Shown one piece after another: positions 1-4,860 of a stretch of DNA of 5,904 nt. The first letter of the stretch is position 1, and each line of letters opens with the position of its first letter. Both the position numbers and the translations under genes were made by a program. The stretch comes from Spirochaetaceae bacterium UBA1306. GTDB lineage: Bacteria; Spirochaetota; Spirochaetia; Treponematales; Rectinemataceae. The notes beneath the pieces are model-generated. The model did not search any database and had not been told where the DNA came from. It saw only the letters and a list, made by a program, of their open reading frames with translations. The stretch is from assembly GCA_002307245.1 (NCBI GenBank), contig DBTW01000190.1, forward strand, positions 1 to 5,904. The letters run 5' to 3'.

Positions 1-642
1 GCCGGCGAGGGCGGCCAGGCGCAGGACCTCCTCGTCGGTGATCACGTTGCCCGTGGGGTTGGTCGGCCTCGAGACGAGGATGGCCCCGATCGAGTCGTCG
101 ATCTCCAGGCCGTCGAAGTCGACGCGGTACTTGAAGCTCCGCGGTCCGAGCTCCTGGATGCTCGGCCTGCGCGCGGTGAAGCAGTCGCGGCCCAGGCCCT
201 GGTCGGCGTAGCCGATGTACTCCGGCGCCACCGGGAGGAGGATCTTCCTCCGGCGGCCGTCGGCGAAGGTTCCGGAAAACATGTTGATGAGGTAGAAGGC
301 CGATATCTGGCTACCGTTCACGATACCGACATTGCGCTCGTCGATGGGCCAGCCGTAGTCGCGGGCGAAGCATTCGGCGATCGCGCGGCGGAAGCCCGCC
401 GGCCCTATCTGGGAGTCGTAGGCGCCGATCAGGCGGTCGAAGCCCTCGCCGCCGGCCAGGCCGAGGGCCGCCCTCTGCCACTCCGCGGCCACCTCGGGGA
501 TGATGGCGGGATTGCCGCCGCCGAGCATGCAGAAAGGGGCCGACGGATCGGCCGGGGGCTCGGAGAGGTCGGTCATGAGGTCGAGTATGCCGGTGTGCCC
601 GGCATAGCGCTCGCCGAAGGAGGAAAGGCGGAAATTGGGCAT
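1..642 (-). CDS. avtA: Valine-pyruvate aminotransferase (AvtA-like), C-terminal half missing
   Basis: A PLP-dependent fold-type I aminotransferase, expected to interconvert valine plus pyruvate with 2-oxoisovalerate plus alanine in the cytoplasm. The first 214 codons are present; the gene runs off the left edge, and AvtA proteins are usually about 420 residues. Landmarks read from the reverse complement are LGGGNPA at residues 40-46, NGSQ at 109-112, a PEYIGYAD segment at 140-147 and SRPTNPTGNVITDEE from residue 191. These match E. coli AvtA closely in order and wording, from my memory of that protein, and the SRPTNPTGN segment separates it from other class I aminotransferases. The Schiff-base lysine (SLSK region) lies outside the window, so activity cannot be confirmed. 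The start is the ATG at 640-642, with a GAGGA ribosome binding site at 646-650. It lies 36 bp downstream of the radical SAM gene and is probably cotranscribed with it. Confidence 0.9.
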   Translation of the reverse strand, partial: MPNFRLSSFGERYAGHTGILDLMTDLSEPPADPSAPFCMLGGGNPAIIPEVAAEWQRAALGLAGGEGFDRLIGAYDSQIGPAGFRRAIAECFARDYGWPIDERNVGIVNGSQISAFYLINMFSGTFADGRRRKILLPVAPEYIGYADQGLGRDCFTARRPSIQELGPRSFKYRVDFDGLEIDDSIGAILVSRPTNPTGNVITDEEVLRLAALAG

Positions 643-678
643 GATTCCTCGATGATAGCGGAAACCGAAGCCCCTCCG

Positions 679-1533
679 CTAGTCGAATCTCGTCCTATAT
701 CCGCAGCTTCTGCACAGGGGCTCGGCGAGCTCGCGCCTGGAGAAGCCCTCGTAGATGGCCCGAGCCCTGGGCGAGGCTAGTATCTCGGCGAGAGGCCCAT
801 CGCGCAGGTTCCCGAGAGCCATGTCGCCCTCGCCGTCCAGGCAGCAGGGCACGACCGTCCCGTCGACGAGCACGGCGGCCTGGTCGCGCAGGCCCCGACA
901 GAAGCCCTTCGTCGACAAGGGCGGCCGCGACAGCTCGGGCCAGGCGAAGAGCTCGGCCTGGTTCAGGTAGACCCTGTCGTCCAGTTTCACCGCGTCGGGG
1001 CTCGACGAGGCGCCCTCCCACTCGGCCGCCGCGGGATAGCGGGCGCGGATCAGCTCCCATAGCCGCTCGGTCTCGGGCGGCAAGCCTCGGAGGCCGCGGT
1101 TCCAGAGCCTGAGGCTCACGGGGAAGCCCGACCGCGCTCGGTGCAGGTCGAGGAAGGCCGAGACGCCCTCCCAGTAGGCCTCGACGGAGTTCGAGAGCGC
1201 ATGACTATGCAGCGAGACGGAGAGCTTGCGGACATTGCCCGAACCGAGCAGCTCCGCGGCCCGCTCGCGGAGCAGGCTGCCGTTAGTGGTGATGCTCACG
1301 CCGAAGCCCCTATCGGCGGCGAGGCCGAGGAAGCTTCCCAGGCTAGGGTGCAGGAGCGGCTCGCCCTTGACGTGGAAGTACAGCCGCTCGCCCTGGCCCT
1401 CGATCCGGTTCAAGTAGAGCTCGAAGGCTTCGCGGGTCATGGACTCGGCCCTCCGGCGCGTGGGCGGGCAGAAGGCGCAGGAGAGATTGCAGCGATTCGT
1501 TATCTCGAGGTAGATTTTCGCGAGCATCGCCAT
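679..1533 (-). CDS. Radical SAM protein with SPASM-like C-terminal cluster domain
   Basis: A cytoplasmic iron-sulfur enzyme or maturase that would cleave S-adenosylmethionine to a radical; its substrate is unknown. Counting from the ATG at 1533 (284 residues), the 4Fe-4S motif CxxxCxxC is C15, C19, C22 in the string ITNRCNLSCAFCPP, right at the N-terminus. A KGEPLLHP segment (the GGEP-like SAM-binding turn) and an ITTNGSLL strand follow, as is usual for the family. The tail has C212, the pair C230-C231 after DGTVVP, a LGNLRD turn and C274-x2-C277 near the end, which fits a short SPASM or twitch domain holding one auxiliary cluster. The start is uncertain: GTG at 1545, ATG at 1533 and ATG at 1527 are all in frame and none has a good Shine-Dalgarno. 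I chose 1533 as the first ATG. The avtA gene follows 36 bp downstream. Family confidence is high; function is unassigned. Confidence 0.88.
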   Translation of the reverse strand: MAMLAKIYLEITNRCNLSCAFCPPTRRRAESMTREAFELYLNRIEGQGERLYFHVKGEPLLHPSLGSFLGLAADRGFGVSITTNGSLLRERAAELLGSGNVRKLSVSLHSHALSNSVEAYWEGVSAFLDLHRARSGFPVSLRLWNRGLRGLPPETERLWELIRARYPAAAEWEGASSSPDAVKLDDRVYLNQAELFAWPELSRPPLSTKGFCRGLRDQAAVLVDGTVVPCCLDGEGDMALGNLRDGPLAEILASPRARAIYEGFSRRELAEPLCRSCGYRTRFD

Positions 1534-1680
1534 GATTTGTACCACGGCCGATGCGCCGCAGGGAAGCTTGGTCCAGCTTCGCGGGCATGCCTCATCGCGG
1601 GCCGCCTCGGCCTATGAATGGCAATATTGAGCAATATTCTATATATACGCCCGTGCCTAGCCGACCCACAATGCTCGGTA
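1534..1680. promoter_or_regulatory. Divergent intergenic region between the radical SAM and pectate lyase genes
   Basis: Divergent promoters for the two flanking genes should lie here. The AT-rich core around 1621-1647 contains TATATA, which can serve either strand. On the minus strand, TTGTGG (1671-1666), an 18-bp spacer and TATATA (1647-1642) make a fair sigma-70-like promoter, giving a leader of about 100 nt before the radical SAM start. On the plus strand, TATATA at 1640-1645 would start transcription about 30 nt before the lipoprotein ATG, but I see no good -35 for it. No clear ribosome binding site precedes ATG 1681. The assignments rest on hexamer matching only. Confidence 0.35.
1623..1638. 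repeat. 16-bp dyad AATATTGAGCAATATT, candidate operator
   Basis: AATATTG and CAATATT form a perfect 7-bp inverted repeat around a central AG. The same stretch can be read as a direct repeat of GCAATATT at 1621-1628 and 1631-1638, exactly 10 bp apart, about one helical turn. It lies directly upstream of the TATATA boxes and would overlap the start point of a minus-strand promoter or the -35 zone of a plus-strand one. This looks like a binding site for a regulator of the pectate lyase or radical SAM gene. The regulator is unknown, and chance is possible because the core is AT-only. Confidence 0.35.
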
Positions 1681-3867
1681 ATGAATGCGAGAAAAGCGCT
1701 CTTGGGCCTTTATGGTCTGCTCGTGCTGGCTTCCCTGCTGATTTCTTCCTGCGCCAACGAGAGCCGGGACTCGAGCCAAGGAAGCGGCACGGGCACTGGG
1801 ACAGACACGGGCACAGGCACCGGCGGCGATGCCTCGATCGCGATAGTCGCATCCGGCGGCTGGTTCGAGGCCGCCTGGGTCGAATGGAATGCCCTTTCCG
1901 GCGCGAGCGGCTACGCCGCGTACTGGAAGGAAGCGGCCGCCGCCGACTCGGCCTATGCCGCAGTCGATTCCGCCTTAATCCGGTCTACGCGCCTCGACCT
2001 TCCCGGCCTCAAGGGCGACCGGGCCTACGACATCAAAATCGTGCCCATCGTGGACGGCGCCGAGTCCGGAGCCCAAGCGAGCGTCGTCTCGGCCTCGACC
2101 TCGAGCTTTGACCGCTCGGGCTTCGCCTTCCTGCCCTCCTCTCCCAACGGCTCTACGACGGGCGGCTACGCGGCCGACGGTACCGTGGCGGCGGGCACGA
2201 CAATCCTCTACGTCAACGACGCTAACAAGGACAGTCTCCAGCTGGCGGTGACCAAGGGCTCGACGACCGCGACCTATACGGGCTTGGCCAATATCATGAA
2301 GGCGAGGGAAAGCGCCAAGAGCGCGGCGCCCCTGATCGTGCGTTTCCTCGGCACGGTGAATCCGCCAACCGGGAATGCCTACGCCAACGGCCTCCTGGAC
2401 ATCAAGGCCAACTCCAACGTCACCTTCGAAGGCATCGGCACGAAGGCCCGGCTTTACGGCTGGGGCGTCAACATCCGCGCGGCCGCCAATATCGAAGTGC
2501 GCAACCTCGCCTTCTACATGTTCCCCGACGACTCGGTGAGCATCCAGGTGGATAACCGAAACGTCTGGGTCCACAACAACGATTTCCTGATCGGCGCCGA
2601 CGGCGGCGGTGACAATGCGTTAGGCGACGGCTCCTGCGACATCAAGGCCAACTCGAGCTATGTCACCGTCTCCTACAACGATTTCCAGGGCACGGGCAAG
2701 TCCTCGCTCTGCGGCCTCGACGAGAGCGTCGAGTTCTTCGTCAGCTACCACCACAATTGGTTTAATACCTCGCATTCGCGGCATCCCCGAGTGCGCACCG
2801 GCACGATCCACGTCTACGACAACTACTTCCTCGGTTCTACGACCTACGGCGTGGGGGCCGCCATGGCCTCCTCGGTCTTCGTGCAGAACAACTACTTCGA
2901 GAACTGCGTGCGGCCGATGATCATCGCGAGCCAGGGCCACGACATGAAGAACCTCAGCCCCGGCACCGGTGACGCGGAGAGCATCCTTTCGGGCGAGGCC
3001 GGCGGCACGATCAAGGCCGAGGGCAACTATATGGACTCGAATTCCGCCGCCTGGTTCGACGCGAGCGTCGATACCGGCAACGCGGCAGTCGGCGGCGCGG
3101 TCTACAACGGCTTCGACTTAAGCTTCGCCGTGAACTCCTACCCATGCAGCCTGGACTCCGCCGCCGATGCGAAGGCGAAGGTCCTCGCCTACGCCGGCCG
3201 CCTGGGCGGCGGCACCTTAAGCGGCATCGATGAACCAAGCTCTGGCGGCTCGACCGACAGTCCCGAAACGACGGACCCGACCGACACGACGGGCGGCCTG
3301 GCCGAGGGCGAATGGGCTAGCCTGGACATTGGGACGGCCGCGGGCGGCACGAGCGTCATCGACGGCGTGGCCACGCTCACGGGCTCGGGCAAGTTCGAAT
3401 CCACCGCCCAGAGCTTCCGCTACTACTATACGGCCATCTCGGGGGACTTCACCCTGACCGCCCGGCTCGAGAGCTTTACCGGCGCCTCGAGTAACCAGGG
3501 CTGGGCGGGGCTCCTCATGGCCCCATCCCTCGAAGGGACCCTGAACGGATCGGCCCTCCTCTACGCCGCGGCCGTGATGCGCGGCGACTCGAGTTATTAT
3601 TACGGGCATCGCCTGACGACCGGGGGAGCCAGCGCCAAGGGCATCCTCGCGGCACCAGCGGGAAGCCAGTCGAGCGGGCTCTACCTCAAGCTGCGCCGTT
3701 CGGGCAATGTGTGCTACGAGTCCTATTCCTGGGACGGCAATGTCTGGGGGGCCGAAAGCTCGTCATCCTTCGATTCCCTGCCGAGCACGATCTTCGCGGG
3801 CTGCCTAGTCTCCGGCGCCAAGACGGCCGCCAGCGCTGTTTTTAAGGCAATCCAAATTGCAAAATGA
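1681..3867 (+). CDS. Lipoprotein pectate lyase: Fn3-like domain, PL1 beta-helix, C-terminal jelly-roll-like domain
   Basis: A 728-residue extracytoplasmic lyase expected to cut de-esterified pectin by calcium-dependent beta-elimination. The N-terminus is NARK, a hydrophobic run from residue 6 and the lipobox ISSC with Cys24, so it should be lipid-anchored. A Gly-Thr repeat linker (about residues 34-48) leads to an Fn3-like domain (about 51-140) ending at DRSGFAF. The PL1 parallel beta-helix covers about 144-515: VWVHNNDF at 295-302 (the vWiDH site), DGSCDIK at 316-322 (calcium ligands), GKSSLCG at 339-345 and RHPRVR at 367-372. R367 aligns with the catalytic arginine of Erwinia PelC, R372 with its partner, and K340 with the conserved lysine. 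An acidic Ser/Thr linker (about 515-540) joins a lectin-like or DUF1349-like C-terminal domain (541-728), possibly carbohydrate-binding. ATG 1681 is preferred over ATG 1618, which would bury the signal peptide behind 21 residues. Four TTA leucine codons occur in this GC-rich gene. Confidence 0.9.
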   Translation: MNARKALLGLYGLLVLASLLISSCANESRDSSQGSGTGTGTDTGTGTGGDASIAIVASGGWFEAAWVEWNALSGASGYAAYWKEAAAADSAYAAVDSALIRSTRLDLPGLKGDRAYDIKIVPIVDGAESGAQASVVSASTSSFDRSGFAFLPSSPNGSTTGGYAADGTVAAGTTILYVNDANKDSLQLAVTKGSTTATYTGLANIMKARESAKSAAPLIVRFLGTVNPPTGNAYANGLLDIKANSNVTFEGIGTKARLYGWGVNIRAAANIEVRNLAFYMFPDDSVSIQVDNRNVWVHNNDFLIGADGGGDNALGDGSCDIKANSSYVTVSYNDFQGTGKSSLCGLDESVEFFVSYHHNWFNTSHSRHPRVRTGTIHVYDNYFLGSTTYGVGAAMASSVFVQNNYFENCVRPMIIASQGHDMKNLSPGTGDAESILSGEAGGTIKAEGNYMDSNSAAWFDASVDTGNAAVGGAVYNGFDLSFAVNSYPCSLDSAADAKAKVLAYAGRLGGGTLSGIDEPSSGGSTDSPETTDPTDTTGGLAEGEWASLDIGTAAGGTSVIDGVATLTGSGKFESTAQSFRYYYTAISGDFTLTARLESFTGASSNQGWAGLLMAPSLEGTLNGSALLYAAAVMRGDSSYYYGHRLTTGGASAKGILAAPAGSQSSGLYLKLRRSGNVCYESYSWDGNVWGAESSSSFDSLPSTIFAGCLVSGAKTAASAVFKAIQIAK

Positions 3868-3909
3868 TAGTAGTTCCCGAAAAAGCTTGTTGAAGAACGG
3901 ATCGTGCGG

Positions 3910-3922
3910 GAAGGGCACCTTC
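3910..3922 (+). terminator. Weak hairpin after the pectate lyase gene
   Basis: GAAGG (3910-3914), loop GCA, CCTTC (3918-3922) is a perfect 5-bp stem 42 bp after the lyase stop codon, followed by GTTAGTGTTAT, which is U-rich but not a true U-tract. It is placed correctly for a terminator but is short and lacks a proper poly-U run, so it may not act as one. Confidence 0.25.
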
Positions 3923-3975
3923 GTTAGTGTTATGAAGCCTTGAGGTCCGGATGAGCCTAATGCCTGTGGCAGTAT

Positions 3976-3992
3976 AGAAAAGCGCTTTCGCT
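3976..3992 (-). terminator. Weak terminator-like hairpin downstream of tetR
   Basis: On the minus strand AGCG, loop AAAG, CGCT (plus coordinates 3992-3981) is followed directly by TTTCTATA, giving a four-T run with the last stem base. It lies about 70 nt past the tetR stop codon. The stem is only four base pairs plus a G-U, so it would be a weak intrinsic terminator. The same bases include a perfect 10-bp palindrome AAAGCGCTTT at 3979-3988. Confidence 0.3.
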
Positions 3993-4020
3993 CACCTACT
4001 TTCCGGAACAAATCGATTAA

Positions 4021-4038
4021 TTGTTTTCCGTAAAACAA
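4021..4038. repeat. AT-rich perfect hairpin TTGTTTT-CCGT-AAAACAA
   Basis: A perfect 7-bp inverted repeat (4021-4027 with 4032-4038) around the four-base loop CCGT lies 24 bp past the tetR stop, inside the longer inverted-repeat interval. It has few G-C pairs and no adjoining T-tract on either strand, so it is a poor intrinsic terminator. It could be a protein-binding site or a 3'-end RNA structure. Confidence 0.4.
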
Positions 4039-4062
4039 CTAACAGCATTTTATCTACAAGCT

Positions 4063-4698
4063 TCATAACACTGAAGGACTAATGTAATAGAGAAGAATCT
4101 CTAAAAACTCTTCCAAGAGACTCTCCTCACTGGTATCCACGAGAGGCGCGACCAGCCTGACCGTGGAAATCCTCTCCATGATAAGTATCGAGATCAGGCT
4201 GAAGAGATGGATGAGCTTTTCGGGAGCGATATCTTCGCGCACCGTGCCGTCCTTCCCTCCCTCATGGAAGATGACGGCCACGCGGCTCGAGAGCCGCTCG
4301 ATCCGCTCTCGGACGAAGATCTGCTGCGGTGTATCGGGCTTGGGGGAGAGTCGGGATAAGAGCCAGAGATTGTAATCGTGGCCTTCCTTGTCCCTGGCCG
4401 TCCTTACATATGCCTCGACGATCCGCTTGAGCCGCTCGCGAGCGCTTCCCGCCGCCGCCGCTTCGCGTTCGATTATCTCCTCGAGCTTGTCGAAGGTCCT
4501 CTCGAGGAGGGCGACTATCAGCGCTTCCTTGTTCTCGAATTGCAAGTAGAGACTGCCCTTGCTGATCTCCGAGGCGTCGGCGATGTCCTGCATCGTGATG
4601 GTCTCGTAGCCTTCTTCGTGAAAGAGACGTAGGGCGCTGTCCAAGATTTTCTCGCGGCGCTCTTCGAGTAGTCGAGTTCGTCTTTCCGACATTCCCAT
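4063..4698 (-). CDS. TetR-family transcriptional repressor
   Basis: A 211-residue DNA-binding regulator, the usual length for TetR proteins, acting as a dimer in the cytoplasm. The N-terminal helix-turn-helix is clear: REKILDSALRLFHEEGYETI at about residues 15-34, then MQDIADASEISKGSLYLQFE at 36-55 and NKEALI, with the family's typical G-S-L-Y-x-x-F recognition-helix end at 48-54. The remaining residues (about 60-211) are helical and variable, forming the ligand and dimer domain; the ligand cannot be read from sequence. The start is ATG 4698, with ATG 4692 (M3) as an alternative. A GAGG ribosome binding site lies at 4705-4708 (minus strand), inside a palindromic operator. Twin operators just upstream argue for autorepression. 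It is divergent from the barrel-protein gene at 4861, which may be a second target. The last codons overlap the right arm of the inverted repeat. Confidence 0.93.
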   Translation of the reverse strand: MGMSERRTRLLEERREKILDSALRLFHEEGYETITMQDIADASEISKGSLYLQFENKEALIVALLERTFDKLEEIIEREAAAAGSARERLKRIVEAYVRTARDKEGHDYNLWLLSRLSPKPDTPQQIFVRERIERLSSRVAVIFHEGGKDGTVREDIAPEKLIHLFSLISILIMERISTVRLVAPLVDTSEESLLEEFLEILLYYISPSVL

Positions 4699-4700
4699 AA

Positions 4701-4713
4701 TGACCTCAGGTCA
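4701..4713. promoter_or_regulatory. Palindromic operator 1 (TGACCTCAGGTCA)
   Basis: A perfect 13-bp palindrome with one central base, starting 2 bp upstream of the tetR start codon. It shares the pattern TGACY-N3-RGTCA with operator 2, with centres 17 bp apart (4707 and 4724). The tetR ribosome binding site GAGG (minus strand) sits within its half-site, so a bound repressor would lie directly over the translation start region. Binding by the adjacent TetR protein is inferred from position and symmetry. Confidence 0.7.
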
Positions 4714-4717
4714 GAAT

Positions 4718-4730
4718 TGACTATGAGTCA
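4718..4730. promoter_or_regulatory. Palindromic operator 2 (TGACTATGAGTCA)
   Basis: Perfect 5-bp arms TGACT and AGTCA around ATG, in the same orientation and length as operator 1. It covers the predicted start point and touches the -10 box of the tetR promoter, a classic position for repression by blocking RNA polymerase. The two sites together suggest binding of two TetR dimers. Confidence 0.7.
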
Positions 4731-4758
4731 GCCTATGAATTCCTTGAAGTGCTGTCAA
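4730..4758 (-). promoter_or_regulatory. Predicted tetR promoter
   Basis: On the minus strand a perfect -35 TTGACA (4758-4753), a 17-bp spacer and TAGGCT (4735-4730) form a sigma-70-type promoter. The -10 keeps only the three most conserved bases (T, A and the final T). The start point would fall near 4724, inside operator 2. The -35 is also part of a small inverted repeat CTTGA-N7-TCAAG at 4743-4759. Confidence 0.5.
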
Positions 4759-4776
4759 GCATGCTCAATTAATTAA

Positions 4777-4812
4777 ATTTGAACACGCGTAATAGCTATC
4801 TTGTGTTCAAAT
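4777..4812. repeat. 10-bp inverted repeat ATTTGAACAC / GTGTTCAAAT
   Basis: Perfect arms at 4777-4786 and 4803-4812 are separated by 16 bp that contain an 8-bp palindrome ATAGCTAT (4792-4799). The right arm overlaps the predicted -35 and spacer of the barrel-protein promoter. The motif differs from the TGAC operators, so a different regulator, or a hairpin-forming upstream element, is likely. Confidence 0.5.
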
Positions 4813-4829
4813 ACAAATCCTTGTAATAT
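4801..4829 (+). promoter_or_regulatory. Predicted promoter of the barrel-protein gene
   Basis: TTGTGT (4801-4806), a 17-bp spacer and TAATAT (4824-4829) give a moderate sigma-70-like promoter, with a start point near 4836 and a leader of about 25 nt. A strong GGAGGA ribosome binding site (4852-4857) follows. Hexamer matches are only partial (3 of 6 and 4 of 6). Confidence 0.45.
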
Positions 4830-4830
4830 G

Positions 4831-4840
4831 TCAACGTTGA
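4831..4840. promoter_or_regulatory. 10-bp palindrome TCAACGTTGA at the predicted start point
   Basis: A perfect palindrome directly downstream of the -10 box, centred near the predicted transcription start of the barrel-protein gene. Its position suits a repressor site, but it is short and may be chance. Confidence 0.3.
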
Positions 4841-4860
4841 GTTTTCACAACGGAGGAACC

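Larger units (their letters stand above)
3868..4062. other. Convergent AT-richer spacer, no gene seen
   Basis: This 195-bp stretch separates the 3' ends of the pectate lyase gene and the tetR gene, which point at each other. It is visibly richer in A and T than the neighbouring genes and holds no credible coding sequence. Its contents are short inverted repeats: a weak plus-strand hairpin near 3910, a weak minus-strand terminator-like hairpin near 3981, the left arm of a 13-bp inverted repeat at 3926-3938, and an AT-rich perfect hairpin at 4021-4038. An 8-bp pair AAGCTTGT (3883-3890) and ACAAGCTT (4056-4063) is also present. At least one transcription terminator is expected here, though none is strong. 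Confidence 0.6.
3926..4072. repeat. Perfect 13-bp inverted repeat flanking 121 bp
   Basis: AGTGTTATGAAGC at 3926-3938 is matched exactly by its reverse complement GCTTCATAACACT at 4060-4072. Allowing a 3-nt bulge (GTT, 3923-3925), the pairing continues outward with CCTTC (3918-3922) against GAAGG (4073-4077), giving 18 paired bases in all. The right arm covers the stop codon (4063-4065) and last codons of tetR, so the left arm is an inverted copy of that gene's 3' end. It could be the ends of a small non-autonomous element, a partial inverted duplication, or a large RNA stem. No flanking target-site duplication and no transposase are visible. Confidence 0.6.

Noticed and set aside
1343..1588. 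Minus-strand open frame overlapping the start of the radical SAM gene
   Set aside because: It is out of frame with the radical SAM motif, arginine/proline-rich and typical of a GC-rich shadow frame, with no usable ribosome binding site.
1141..1617. Plus-strand 158-codon open frame antisense to the radical SAM gene
   Set aside because: It lies opposite a recognised gene, has low-complexity Ala/Glu/Arg composition and no family features.
1618..1680. In-frame upstream ATG that would lengthen the pectate lyase by 21 residues
   Set aside because: It would place a hydrophilic stretch before a clear lipoprotein signal peptide, and the added segment overlaps the likely promoter region. ATG 1681 starts directly before the signal peptide.
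1786..1836. Short tandem repeat encoding Gly-Thr dipeptides as a phase-variable tract
   Set aside because: The repeats are imperfect at the DNA level and multiples of three, so slippage would change linker length, not switch the frame. It reads as an ordinary lipoprotein linker.
1975..2574. Minus-strand 199-codon open frame antisense to the pectate lyase
   Set aside because: Its composition (His/Val/Asp/Gly/Arg-rich) is that of a shadow frame opposite a well-supported domain, and no motifs are seen.
3805..4038. Minus-strand 77-codon open frame in the convergent spacer
   Set aside because: It overlaps the 3' end of the pectate lyase, has no ribosome binding site and shows no recognisable domain. 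It is probably chance.
3918..4077. Complete insertion sequence or MITE
   Set aside because: Terminal inverted arms exist, but there is no transposase and no direct target duplication on either side, so only an inverted repeat is annotated.
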